A stretch of 64,000 bases of DNA from Streptomyces himastatinicus ATCC 53653 (GTDB lineage: Bacteria > Actinomycetota > Actinomycetes > Streptomycetales > Streptomycetaceae): contig NZ_GG657754.1 in assembly GCF_000158915.1 (NCBI RefSeq), positions 121,539 through 185,538 of the forward strand, read 5' to 3'. The notes below the pieces were generated by a model. That model searched no databases. It was not told the DNA's origin and was given only the letters and a program-made list of their open reading frames with translations. The translations under genes and the position numbers were made by a program. Below are positions 38,834-47,751 of the stretch, piece by piece; the first letter of the stretch is position 1, and the number at the start of each line of letters is the position of its first letter.

Positions 38834-40659
38834 TGCGCGGTGTCCCGCGGATCGTCCCGGCGCAGCCGGGGCCTGCCCGCCAGGGTGGTCCACAGATGCG
38901 GGGCGGCGTCGTCCTCGGGGAGCTGGGCGATCATGAAGCGGACGCAGCGTTCGATCTTGACCCGCCACAGGCGGGCCGCCTCGTTCCCGTCGGCCTTGCG
39001 CAACGCCTCGTGGACGGCGGTGTCTTCGTCGCTGATGGCGTCGCACGCCTGGCTGTAATCCATGTCCAGCACCGTGACGAACATGCGCAGACGGGCCGTG
39101 AGCCGTTCGAAGGTGTGCGCCGCCTGCGGGAGGTCCGCGGTGCGGGCGAGGGCGTCCTGATACCGCAAGTCCTCTTCGCGTATGCGGGCGTGGTCGTTGT
39201 CCCGGGCGGCGTCGCGGACCTCCGCCAGCGCCGCTGAGGCCGGGGCGAGCTGGTCGGGCCCGAGCATGGCGACGCGCCGGATGAGCAGCGCGCCCAGGCT
39301 GGCCCGCAGGGCGTAGAGATCGAGGACGTCCTTCGGCGTGACGGTGGGGACGGCGGTCGCACCGCCCGGGAGCAGATCGAGCATGCCCTCCTCGGCCAGC
39401 GCCCGGAGCCCCGCGCGGACGACCCGGCGCGAGAGGCCGAGGCGGGCCGCGAGCGGTGTCTCCCGGACACGGTCGCCGGGCCGGTGGCGATCGGCGAGTA
39501 CGGCTTCGCGCAACAGGCCCACGACGGGATCGGTCGTGAGGGGAGCACCGGGCGGCTCGTCGGGGGATGTGAACGTGGTCGCCGTGGGGACGTCGGCGTG
39601 GCCGGGCGCGCACACGTCCCGGGCGTTCGAGTCGTTGCCGGACCCACAGATGGCCGGGGTGTCGTACACCGGGCGCGGGGCGGCGACGCGGGTGAAGGGG
39701 TCCGCGGACGGGGTCCAGGTGGTGGACCAGGTCAGCAGCGCGTCACGGAGGCGGTGCGGATCGGGGGCGCTCCCGGGAGCGGGCCGGGCCTCGGTGGCGA
39801 GGAGGCGCCGGGTCTCGTCGGTCCACTCCGCCGGGCCGGGTACGTGGTGCCAGCGCAGCCTCGGGGACACGTCCTGGCACCCGGCGCGGCCTTCCGCGGG
39901 TACGCCGTGTGCCAGGACGTGCACCACTTCCCCGGTGTCGGCCGCCGCCTCCGCCCGCTCCAGGAACGTGCGCAGCGCGGGGTGGCCCGTCCAGGGTGTG
40001 TCCCGCGTGTGCCGGCCGCCCCGGAGCGCGGCGAAGGCGGAGGCCACGGCCAGGACGTGGGGCGCCTCCCGCTCCTGGCCGAACAACCGGTCCGCGCAGG
40101 TGCGCACGGCCCGGCCCCGGCCCGTCCGGGCCGTCACGGCGAGCACGCACACCGGTGGCGCGATGAACAGGCCGACCACCTCCTCGGTGCGGTTCGGCAG
40201 GGACCACGCCCGGCGCTGCCCGGTCGTGGCGCCCGCCCCCGGCCGGACGCGGTAGGCCCGCCAGACCCGGCTCACGGTGCTCTGGCTCAGGCCGGTTTCG
40301 GCCGCCATGGAACGCGTCGACCAGACGTGTCCGGCACCGGGCGGCGGTGGCGTGAGGGTGCGGACGAGGACATGGGCCACGGTGTCGTCGTCCGCCGCTG
40401 GCGGCCGCCCGGGACGGGGCTGCTCGTCCAGGCCCGCCAGCCGTTCGGCGAGGAAGCGGGCGCGCCACTTGCCGACCATGTCGCGGGAGATGCCGAGGCG
40501 CGTGGCCACGCCGCTGTTGGTGGGCTCGTCCTCGCAGGCCAGCACGATCCGCGCGCGCAGCGCGCGGGCCTGCGAGCAGCTGCGGCTGCGGGTCCATGTC
40601 CGCAGTGCGGCCCGTTCGGCCTCGGTGAGGATCATGGCATTGCGGGGGCGGCCGACCAT
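38830..40659 (-). CDS. Chimeric regulator: inactive IS630-type transposase fused to a GntR/FCD regulator
   Basis: A 609-residue protein in one frame. Residues 1-140 match the DNA-binding end of IS630 transposases: EERAALR-like helix, RALRARIVLACEDEPTNSG, VGKWRARFLAERLAGLDEQP, and WSTRSMAAETGLSQSTVSRV. Residues 160-327 keep a DDE-domain outline (VVGLFIAPPVCVLAV, LLTWSTTWTPSADPF), but all three catalytic positions are changed. VDEKSQ reads VTARTG, LDNYATHK reads LAHGVPAEG, and WLNLVERWF reads WTDETRRLL. Residues 374-440 are a GntR wHTH (LLREAVLADRHRPGDRVRET; LGLSRRVVRAGLRAL) and 445-575 an FCD domain whose usual metal histidines appear replaced (DLRYQDAL, WRVKI). No Shine-Dalgarno sequence is evident at ATG 40659. 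It is divergent from the MFS-oxidase-lyase-ALDH operon. Confidence 0.8.
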   Translation of the reverse strand: MVGRPRNAMILTEAERAALRTWTRSRSCSQARALRARIVLACEDEPTNSGVATRLGISRDMVGKWRARFLAERLAGLDEQPRPGRPPAADDDTVAHVLVRTLTPPPPGAGHVWSTRSMAAETGLSQSTVSRVWRAYRVRPGAGATTGQRRAWSLPNRTEEVVGLFIAPPVCVLAVTARTGRGRAVRTCADRLFGQEREAPHVLAVASAFAALRGGRHTRDTPWTGHPALRTFLERAEAAADTGEVVHVLAHGVPAEGRAGCQDVSPRLRWHHVPGPAEWTDETRRLLATEARPAPGSAPDPHRLRDALLTWSTTWTPSADPFTRVAAPRPVYDTPAICGSGNDSNARDVCAPGHADVPTATTFTSPDEPPGAPLTTDPVVGLLREAVLADRHRPGDRVRETPLAARLGLSRRVVRAGLRALAEEGMLDLLPGGATAVPTVTPKDVLDLYALRASLGALLIRRVAMLGPDQLAPASAALAEVRDAARDNDHARIREEDLRYQDALARTADLPQAAHTFERLTARLRMFVTVLDMDYSQACDAISDEDTAVHEALRKADGNEAARLWRVKIERCVRFMIAQLPEDDAAPHLWTTLAGRPRLRRDDPRDTAH

Positions 40660-40953
40660 GGCGGCAACCGTAGCCGAACTTCTGATTCAGGTGTACCCCG
40701 GTGCCGGGTCGGACGCCGGGGGCATTGTTGGCCGCCCTTGGCCTTCACATACTTCGATGCCATCCGGCGGCCACGCTGCCGGACTCCCCAGGAAACCGTG
40801 AGTTCGCGACCTCGGAACCGCGGTGTGTCCGGCCCGGGCCGCCCTCACCAGGGCGGCGACCGGGCGTCCGGCACCGACGACATGACATCAACCCCGACCT
40901 GGACCGGACGGCCCCGCCTCGGGCACGTCCGGGAACCGCTCCCGGAGGCTGTG
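40660..40953. promoter_or_regulatory. Divergent promoter region of the chimeric regulator and catabolic operon
   Basis: This 294-bp region holds no gene. It contains a perfect 8-bp hairpin (GCCGCCCT-CACC-AGGGCGGC, 40838-40857) about 100 bp before the MFS gene. In the transcript this could be an attenuator-like structure or merely a stable 5' leader fold. Confidence 0.4.
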
Positions 40954-42339
40954 ATGACCGCAAACGCAGGCGCAAACGCAGGAAACAGAGTGGATGACGC
41001 CCCCCTGTCGGGCTTCCACAAGAAACTCGCGCTGTACTCCTCCGGGGGCCCGTTCCTCGACGGCTACGTCCTGAGCATCATCGGCGTCGCCATGGTGCAG
41101 ATCACGCCGCAGCTGGACCTGTCCGACTCCGCCCAGGGCCTCATCGGCGCCTCGGCGCTCATCGGCATCTTCCTCGGTGCCTTCGTGGGCGGCTGGCTGA
41201 CCGACAAGTTCGGCCGGCAACTCCTGTACACCATCGACCTGATCGCCATCATCGTCTGCTCGGTCGCCCAGTTCTGGGCCGCCGATCCGGTGTGGCTGTT
41301 CATCCTGCGCCTGCTGATCGGCATGGCGGTCGGCGCGGACTACCCCATCGCCACCTCCCTGCTGGCCGAGTTCACGCCGCGCCGCTACCGGGGACCGCTG
41401 CTGGGCGGCCTGGTCGTCATGTGGTTCGTGGGCGCCGCCACCGCGTACGTCGTCGGCGAGATCCTGTTGTCGGCCGGCGACGACGGGTGGCGGTGGATGC
41501 TCGCCAGCGCCACGCTGCCCGCCACGATCATCGTGCTGCTGCGCCACGGCACACCCGAGTCGCCGCGCTGGCTGGCCAACAAGGGCCGCACCGAAGAGGC
41601 CGAGGCCATCCTGAAGAAGGTCTACGGTCCCGAGGCGACGATCGCCGACCTGTCGGCGGAGGAGCACGAGGACATCGACGTCACGGCGATCATGCGGTCC
41701 GGCTACGGCGGGCGGATGCTGTACATCTGTGTGTTCTGGACCTGTTCCGTCGTCCCGCTGTTCGCCATCTACGCCTTCGGCCCGAAGATCCTGGACGCGC
41801 TTCAGCTCGAAGGCGGCCTCGCCAACATCGGGGAGGCGCTGATCACCGTCATGTTCCTCCTCGGCTGCGTGATCGCCCTGCTCGGGGTGAACCGGATGGG
41901 CCGCCGCACCCTGGTCATCCACAGTTTCGTCTGGTCGGGGCTGGCCCTGCTGCTGCTCGGCATCTTCCCCCACGCCCCCTCGGGCGTGATCATGACCCTG
42001 TTCGCCCTGTACGCGATCATCATCGGCGGCACCCAGATCCTCCAGTGGATCTACCCGAACGAACTGTTCCCCACCGAGGTGCGCGGCTCCGCCGTCGGGC
42101 TGGCCTCCTCCGTCAGCCGTATCGGCGCCGCCGTCGGCACCTATCTCGTCCCACTGGCCCTGACCAGTTGGGGCATCGGCGGCACCATGATCGCCGCCGC
42201 CGCGATCAGCCTCGTCGGCGCCCTCGTGTCCGTCCTGTGGGCGCCCGAGACCCGGGACATGGCCCTGCACGAAGCCGCCGCGTTGCCTACCCGCACCGGC
42301 GAGAGTGCCGAGACCGCCGGACGCCCGGCGAGTGTCTGA
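40954..42339 (+). CDS. MFS transporter of the sugar-porter/organic-acid type
   Basis: A 461-residue 12-helix importer. GGPFLDGYVLSIIGVAM, the loop GGWLTDKFGRQLLYTIDL, PESPRWLANKGRTEEAE after helix 6, and the C-terminal LQWIYPNELFPTEVRGSAVG are characteristic of proton-coupled sugar, acid or aromatic importers. GGAGG lies 5 nt before ATG 40954. It is the first gene of a four-gene operon (next start 36 bp downstream) and probably brings in the substrate of the FAD enzyme. Confidence 0.88.
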   Translation: MTANAGANAGNRVDDAPLSGFHKKLALYSSGGPFLDGYVLSIIGVAMVQITPQLDLSDSAQGLIGASALIGIFLGAFVGGWLTDKFGRQLLYTIDLIAIIVCSVAQFWAADPVWLFILRLLIGMAVGADYPIATSLLAEFTPRRYRGPLLGGLVVMWFVGAATAYVVGEILLSAGDDGWRWMLASATLPATIIVLLRHGTPESPRWLANKGRTEEAEAILKKVYGPEATIADLSAEEHEDIDVTAIMRSGYGGRMLYICVFWTCSVVPLFAIYAFGPKILDALQLEGGLANIGEALITVMFLLGCVIALLGVNRMGRRTLVIHSFVWSGLALLLLGIFPHAPSGVIMTLFALYAIIIGGTQILQWIYPNELFPTEVRGSAVGLASSVSRIGAAVGTYLVPLALTSWGIGGTMIAAAAISLVGALVSVLWAPETRDMALHEAAALPTRTGESAETAGRPASV

Positions 42340-42375
42340 CCGCTGTCATCTCCCCCGCAATGGCCAGGGAAGGAC

Positions 42376-43767
42376 ATGATGAAGGACGTAGTGATCGTCG
42401 GAGGCGGCATCGCGGGGCTGTCCGCGGGCTGGCGACTGCGGCACTGGGACACGCTGGTGCTGGAGTCCGAGGGCCGGGTCGGCGGACGCATCCGCTCCGA
42501 GCGCCGCGGACCGTACTGGCTCAACTGGGGCGGGCACGTCTACGCGGGCGGAAACTCCTCCACGGCGTGGCTGCTGCGCGACACCGGCATCGACTCGACC
42601 CCGGTGACCGGATCGCTGGCCGGGCTGGCCATGAACGGCAAGCTGCTCCTCAGCGGCCGGGTGGAGAGCTATCCGTTCCGGATTCCCATGCCGTGGTCCG
42701 CCCGCGCCGGGATGATGAAGGCCGGTGCCAAGGTCGCGCTCGCCGTCGCCAAGTACGCGAGGATCGTGCGGTTGCGGCCCGGTGAGGACGAGGCCGCCCG
42801 CCAGCGGCGGGTCTACGACTTCATGAACGACCGCAGCTTCTCCGACTTCGTGGGCGACCTGCCCGAGGACGCCGAAGCGCTGTTCAAGCCCACGGTGACC
42901 CGCTCCGCCGCCGACATCGACCAGATCTCCGCCGGTGCCGGTGTCGGCTACTTCAGCCTGGTGTGGAACATCGGCGGGGGCCTCACGCAGAGCATCCTCG
43001 GCGGCCCCTCCACCCTCACCGAGGGCATCGCCGCGGCCCTGTCGGACCGGGTGCGGCTGAACGCCACCGTCGACGAGATCGTCCACAAGAAGGACTCGGT
43101 CGTCGTCCGCTACCGGCAGGACGGGGTGGAGCGGGAGGTCGAGGCGCGCTGCGTGGTGCTGGCCACTCCCGCGACCGTCAGCCACCGGATCGCGGTCGAC
43201 CTCGACCGCGAGGTCCGGGAAGCCCTGTCGAAGGTCGTCTACGGCCCGTATGTGAGCGCGGCGTTCCTCACCAACGAGACGGGGCGTCAGGTCTGGGACG
43301 GCGCCTATGCCATCGCGACGCCGAAGCGGTCCTTCAACGTCCTGCTGAACATGTCGAACATCGCGCGCGGTCTGGAGCCGGAACGCCGTCCCGGCAGCAG
43401 CATCATGACGTTCTCGCCGGGCAGTCTGGCGCGGTCGCTCCTCGAACGCGACGACGACGAGATCCGCCGGACCTACCTCGACGACCTGGACCAGGTCCTG
43501 CCGGGGTTCCCCGAGAAGGTCGTCGAAGCCGAGGTGCAGCGCTGGCCCACCGGCGCGCCTTACTGCTTCCCCGGCCGCGGGGCGTTGCAGCAGACCCTGA
43601 CCCGCCGCAGCGGCCGGGTCCTGCTGGCCGGTGACTACCTCGGCACCCTCTACACCGAGACCGCGATCCAGACCGGCCTGTCCGCGGCGCAGGAGGCGCA
43701 GAGCCTGCTGGCCACCGACCGTCAGACCATCCCGCACGACCTGGCGCCCCTGCGCGCCGTCACCTGA
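42376..43767 (+). CDS. FAD-dependent amine oxidase / protoporphyrinogen oxidase-fold enzyme
   Basis: A 463-residue flavoprotein beginning DVVIVGGGIAGLSAGWRLR, with the amine-oxidase-family GRVGGRIRSERRG after it and a C-terminal FAD strand GRVLLAGDYLGTLYTETAIQ. No signal peptide is present. It would oxidise an amine or a desaturable substrate with O2 or another acceptor. Its position between an importer and DapA/ALDH enzymes suggests the first oxidative step of a pathway. Substrate unknown. GGGAAGGA precedes ATG 42376. Confidence 0.8.
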   Translation: MMKDVVIVGGGIAGLSAGWRLRHWDTLVLESEGRVGGRIRSERRGPYWLNWGGHVYAGGNSSTAWLLRDTGIDSTPVTGSLAGLAMNGKLLLSGRVESYPFRIPMPWSARAGMMKAGAKVALAVAKYARIVRLRPGEDEAARQRRVYDFMNDRSFSDFVGDLPEDAEALFKPTVTRSAADIDQISAGAGVGYFSLVWNIGGGLTQSILGGPSTLTEGIAAALSDRVRLNATVDEIVHKKDSVVVRYRQDGVEREVEARCVVLATPATVSHRIAVDLDREVREALSKVVYGPYVSAAFLTNETGRQVWDGAYAIATPKRSFNVLLNMSNIARGLEPERRPGSSIMTFSPGSLARSLLERDDDEIRRTYLDDLDQVLPGFPEKVVEAEVQRWPTGAPYCFPGRGALQQTLTRRSGRVLLAGDYLGTLYTETAIQTGLSAAQEAQSLLATDRQTIPHDLAPLRAVT

Positions 43768-43811
43768 GTCCACCGCCCCTGTCCCCCAGTTTCTTCCGAG
43801 GAGACTCAAGC

Positions 43812-44705
43812 ATGTCGTCACAGCTGAGCGGTGTCCTGACCGCCCTTGCCTCACCGTTCGCGCCGGACGGACAGATCGACGAGAAGACGCTGCGCCGCCT
43901 GGTCGACCGCAGCGTCGACGGCGGGGTCGACGGTGTCGTCGCCTGCGGATCCACCGGGGAGTTCGCGGCGATGAACGGCGCGGAGCGGCGCCAGGTGGTC
44001 GAGACCGTCGTCGACCAGGTGGCCGGACGTGTGCCGGTGATCGCGCAGACCGGTGCGGTGAGCACGAAGGAAGCCGTCGCGCTGTCCCGCCACGCGCAGG
44101 CCGCCGGAGCCTCGGTCCTGATGGTCGTCGCCCCGTACTACGAGCCGCTGACGATGGACGAGACGCTGTGCTATCTGCGCACCGTGGCCGACGCCGTGGA
44201 CATTCCGATCATGCTCTACAACCTGCCCGATGCCACCGGTGTCCCGCTCCCGCCGGAAACCGTCGGACAGCTCGCCCACGAGGTCGAGAACATCCAGTAC
44301 ATCAAGGACACCAGCGGCGACATGGCCCAGGCCGGGCAGCTGATCCACCGGTACGGCGACGTCATCGCCACCTTCATCGGCTGGGACAGCCTCCTTTTGC
44401 AGGCCATCTCCGAGGGCGCCGCCGGTGTCATGGCCGGGACCGCGAACGTGATCCCCGCCGAACTCGTCTCCATCCACCGGGCGTTGCGCGACGGCGAACT
44501 CGAGCGCGCGCGAGCCGAATGGGCGCGGATCTACCCGCTGATGGACACCATGATGTCCGCGCCGTTCATTCCGGCGGTCAAGGCCGCCCTGGAGGCGGCC
44601 GGGTTCCCCATCGGGCCTCCCCGCGAGCCGCTGCTCGGCCTCGACGCCGCCACGACCGCCCGGATCTCCGCCCTGTACGAGGAGCTTCGCCAGCGGTCGG
44701 CGTGA
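43812..44705 (+). CDS. DapA/NAL-family lyase or dehydratase
   Basis: A 297-residue (beta/alpha)8 Schiff-base aldolase-family protein. Lys165 (YIKDTSGD) is the imine-forming residue, Tyr136 (MLYNLP) the general acid/base, and GSTGEFAAM the substrate carboxylate loop. Members act on 2-oxo acids: dihydrodipicolinate synthase, 5-keto-4-deoxyglucarate dehydratase, pyrroline-4-hydroxy-2-carboxylate deaminase and others. Being between an amine-oxidase-like gene and an ALDH gene, a catabolic role is more likely than lysine biosynthesis. Confidence 0.85.
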   Translation: MSSQLSGVLTALASPFAPDGQIDEKTLRRLVDRSVDGGVDGVVACGSTGEFAAMNGAERRQVVETVVDQVAGRVPVIAQTGAVSTKEAVALSRHAQAAGASVLMVVAPYYEPLTMDETLCYLRTVADAVDIPIMLYNLPDATGVPLPPETVGQLAHEVENIQYIKDTSGDMAQAGQLIHRYGDVIATFIGWDSLLLQAISEGAAGVMAGTANVIPAELVSIHRALRDGELERARAEWARIYPLMDTMMSAPFIPAVKAALEAAGFPIGPPREPLLGLDAATTARISALYEELRQRSA

Positions 44706-44769
44706 CGCGCCCCGGGCACCCCCACCGCATCCCGGCTGTTTCCCACCACCACCCAGGGAGCCACTGATC

Positions 44770-46281
44770 ATGAGCACTGCCGCCGCTTCCACGACGGTCA
44801 CCGTTCGCCGCGCGACGGACGCACCGCCGCTGATCTCCGCTGCCGACCTTCCTCCGGCCGGCCACTTCGTGGACGGGACATTCCCCGACGGATCTCCTGG
44901 TCGCGTCATCGATGTGGTCGATCCGTGTACGGAGGGCGTCATCGCCCGGATTCCCGAGGGAACCGCCGAGGACATCGACCGGGCGGTCGCCGCAGCGGCG
45001 CGGGCCAAGGGCCCGTGGGGGCGGCTGGTCCCCAAGGACCGCTCGGAGGTGCTGCACGCCATCGCCGACCGGCTGGCCGAGAACACCGACCTGCTCGTCA
45101 GGCTGGAGTCGGCGAACACCGGCAAGCCGCTCGCGGTGTCGAAGGACGACGTCGCCATGACCGTCGACACCTTCCGCTTCATGGCCGGTGCGGTGCGCGC
45201 GGCCACCTCGATGGCCGCCGGTGACTACGTCGAGGACCATCTGTCGGTCATCCTGCGGGAACCCCTCGGGGTCATCGGCGTGATCACCCCGTGGAACTAT
45301 CCCCTGCTCATGGCGGCCTGGAAGCTCGCCCCCATCCTCGCCGCGGGCAACTCCCTGGTCATCAAGCCGTCCGAGCAGACCCCGCTGACCACGCTGAAGT
45401 TCGCCGAACTCGTCGCCGATCTCCTGCCGCCCGGAGTGGTGAACGTGGTGACCGGCTACGGCGCGGAGGCCGGGGCCCGGCTCGCCGAGCACCCGGACGT
45501 CGACATGATCGCCCTGACCGGTTCGGTCCCCAGCGGCCGCGCCGTGGCCCGGGCCGCCGCCGACTCCCTCAAGCGCGTGCACCTCGAACTCGGCGGCAAG
45601 GCCCCGGTTCTGATCTTCCCGGATGCCGATCTGGCGGCCGCCGCCTCGGCCCTGCGGGAAGCCGGGTTCTGGAACTCGGGCCAGGAGTGCGGGGCCGCCT
45701 GCCGCGTCCTCGTCCACGAATCGGTCGCCGAGGAGTTCGTCGGCCACCTCGTCGGCGAGGTACGGGCGCTGGTCGTCGGCGACCCACGCTCCGGCGAGGA
45801 GGTCGAGGTCGGCCCCATGGTTTCCAAGGCACACTTCGACCGGGTCACCGGATACGTGGAGCGCGCGAAGAGCGAAGGCGCCCGCGCGGCGACGGGCGGC
45901 GAGGCCCTCGACGGCCCCGGCTACTTCATCGCCCCGACCGTGCTGGTCGACCTCCCCGAAGGCGCCGAAGCCACCCACCAGGAGATCTTCGGCCCGGTGG
46001 TCACCGTCGAGACCTTCGCCGAAGAGGACGAGGCGGTACGCCGGGCCAACGAGGTCCCCCTGGGCCTGTCCGCCTCGGTGTGGACCGAGAACGCCCGCCG
46101 CAGTCACGACGTCGCCGCGCGCCTCGACAGCGGAACGGTCTGGGTCAACTCGCATCTCGTACTGGCCGCCGAGGTCCCCTGGGGTGGCTTCAAGGGATCC
46201 GGCTACGGCCGGGACCTGTCGCTCTACGCCCTGGACGACTACTCACGCACCAAGCACGTCATGCACCACCACGGGCGCTGA
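44770..46281 (+). CDS. NAD(P)-dependent aldehyde dehydrogenase (aminoaldehyde/betaine-aldehyde-type)
   Basis: A 503-residue ALDH. The general base Glu273 is in HLELGGKAP and the nucleophile Cys307 in NSGQECGAACR; PWNYPLL and EIFGPVVTVETF are conserved. The NSGQEC-AACR segment resembles gamma-aminobutyraldehyde and betaine-aldehyde dehydrogenases. It is the last gene of the operon and ends 7 bp before the convergent cupin gene. It would oxidise the aldehyde formed upstream in the pathway. Confidence 0.88.
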   Translation: MSTAAASTTVTVRRATDAPPLISAADLPPAGHFVDGTFPDGSPGRVIDVVDPCTEGVIARIPEGTAEDIDRAVAAAARAKGPWGRLVPKDRSEVLHAIADRLAENTDLLVRLESANTGKPLAVSKDDVAMTVDTFRFMAGAVRAATSMAAGDYVEDHLSVILREPLGVIGVITPWNYPLLMAAWKLAPILAAGNSLVIKPSEQTPLTTLKFAELVADLLPPGVVNVVTGYGAEAGARLAEHPDVDMIALTGSVPSGRAVARAAADSLKRVHLELGGKAPVLIFPDADLAAAASALREAGFWNSGQECGAACRVLVHESVAEEFVGHLVGEVRALVVGDPRSGEEVEVGPMVSKAHFDRVTGYVERAKSEGARAATGGEALDGPGYFIAPTVLVDLPEGAEATHQEIFGPVVTVETFAEEDEAVRRANEVPLGLSASVWTENARRSHDVAARLDSGTVWVNSHLVLAAEVPWGGFKGSGYGRDLSLYALDDYSRTKHVMHHHGR

Positions 46282-46288
46282 TCCCGCC

Positions 46289-46681
46289 TCAGGCTCCGGT
46301 CCGCTTCTCCAGGCGGCTGCCGCGGGGCAGGGTGACGGACATGATGTCGCTGGGGCCGGGACCGTCCAGCGCGAGGCGGTGCCACCGCCCGCGCGGGACG
46401 ATGGCCGCGGTTCCGGCCCCCAGCCTGATCTCCTCCTCGTCTCCCGGCTGCTCCGGGCGGAAGAAGAGGCGGATCCCGCCGGTGAGGCAGGACACGACCT
46501 CGTCCGCCTCGGAGTGGACTTCCCAGTGGTCGGCGTGCAGGTCGGCGTCGGACTCCACGTGGAAGGTCATCAACTGCCAGCCGTCCCGGCCGGGGTCGAA
46601 CACGGGTTGCGAGGCACGCACCCGGCCGCCCTCGTCAAGGTGGAGGAAGGAGGCGAAGAGATCGATCGGGGTGACGGTCAT
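46289..46681 (-). CDS. Small cupin-domain protein
   Basis: A 130-residue single-domain cupin. LHADHWEVHSEADEVVSCLTG supplies part of motif 1 (here split: HADHWEVH and EADEVV) and IVPRGRWHRLALDGPGPSD motif 2. Metal ligands His/His/Glu/His are plausible. It is 61 bp downstream of the alpha/beta hydrolase gene on the same strand, and convergent with the ALDH. Function unknown; small cupins often act as isomerases or sensors. Confidence 0.8.
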   Translation of the reverse strand: MTVTPIDLFASFLHLDEGGRVRASQPVFDPGRDGWQLMTFHVESDADLHADHWEVHSEADEVVSCLTGGIRLFFRPEQPGDEEEIRLGAGTAAIVPRGRWHRLALDGPGPSDIMSVTLPRGSRLEKRTGA

Positions 46682-46742
46682 GGTGAGACGTCCTCTCGGC
46701 GGTGAGCTTCATGGGTGATCGGTCTGCACGGTCGCGGCCGCC

Positions 46743-47639
46743 TCATGCGGCCAGGGCGCGGCGTACGGCGGCGCTGAGTTCGGCGATCTGGCGCTGCGAC
46801 ACCTCGGCGGACAGGATCGCCTGCGAGCCGTGGAACGTGCCCGGCCACTGGTGCAGTTCGACCGAGACGCCCGCCCGCAGCAGCCGCACCGCGTAGTCGA
46901 TGTCCTCGTCGCGGTTCGGGCACAGCTCCGCGGTGGCGACGTAGGCCGGTGGCAGGCCGGACAGGTCGTCGGCCCGCGCGGGGGCGGCATACGGCGTGGC
47001 GGGGCGGGAGCCCAGATAGTGCCGCCACGACGTGGCGATCTTGTCGCGGGTGAACCAGGGCGTATCGGTGAAGTTCCGCGCCGACCACGTCTCCTGCCGG
47101 TCGTCCAGGCCTGCCTGGTTGAGGAGTTGGAAGCGGATCGCCGGTCCTTGTTCGTCACGCGCCCGCAAGGCCACCGCGGCCGCGAGCCCACCGCCCGCGC
47201 TGTGGCCTCCGACCGCGATCCGCGCCGGGTCGATGCCGAGGTCGGCCGCGTTCTCGGCCGTCCAGGTCAGTACGGCGTAGGCGTCGTCCAGGGCGGCCGG
47301 GAACCGGTTCTCCGGGGCCGGGCGGTAGTCCACCGAGACCACCACCGCGCCGGAGCCCTCCGCGAGCCGGGCGGCCCACGGGTGTTCGGTGTCCAGGTTC
47401 CCCATGACGAATCCGCCGCCGCGCAGCCAGACGATGGCACCCTGCGCCCGCTGCGGGCGGTAGATCCGCACCGCCACGTCCGGGTCGGCGGGCACGGTGC
47501 GGTCCTCGACCTCCATACCGGCGACGTCCGGTGCCGGGACCGCGGCGGCCAGCCCGGCGAGGTTCTTGCGCGCGGTGACCGGGTCGGTCAGGTCCGCGGG
47601 AGGGAACAGCGGGACGAATGCTTCGAGTTCGGGATCCAT
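46743..47639 (-). CDS. HSL-family alpha/beta hydrolase with an altered oxyanion motif
   Basis: A 298-residue esterase of the hormone-sensitive lipase type. The nucleophile Ser is in GHSAGGGLA and the catalytic His in TFHGSQ; DEDIDYAVRL supplies the acid. The family's HGGGF motif reads RGGGF here (WLRGGGFVMG), which may alter activity. ATG at 47639 is chosen for its GAGGA ribosome binding site; an upstream ATG at 47648 is too close to it. Divergent from a PucR-like regulator. Confidence 0.85.
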   Translation of the reverse strand: MDPELEAFVPLFPPADLTDPVTARKNLAGLAAAVPAPDVAGMEVEDRTVPADPDVAVRIYRPQRAQGAIVWLRGGGFVMGNLDTEHPWAARLAEGSGAVVVSVDYRPAPENRFPAALDDAYAVLTWTAENAADLGIDPARIAVGGHSAGGGLAAAVALRARDEQGPAIRFQLLNQAGLDDRQETWSARNFTDTPWFTRDKIATSWRHYLGSRPATPYAAPARADDLSGLPPAYVATAELCPNRDEDIDYAVRLLRAGVSVELHQWPGTFHGSQAILSAEVSQRQIAELSAAVRRALAA

Positions 47640-47751
47640 GACGACCATCCTCACGGCCGCCGTCCCCGGGGTCATCCGCCGTTCGTCGCGCATCCCGCCC
47701 CGGTAGCGCGCCGATCGGCTCGGCGCGCCCCGGTCCTTCTATCCTTCTGCC

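Noticed and set aside
43812..44705. Annotation as dapA (lysine biosynthesis)
   Set aside because: Catalytic residues are shared by the whole family. Its operon partners are catabolic, so a specific symbol would be misleading.
40954..46281. Assignment as a hydroxyproline catabolic operon
   Set aside because: The DapA and ALDH genes fit, but the flavoenzyme is not of the D-amino-acid dehydrogenase type and no hydroxyproline epimerase is present.
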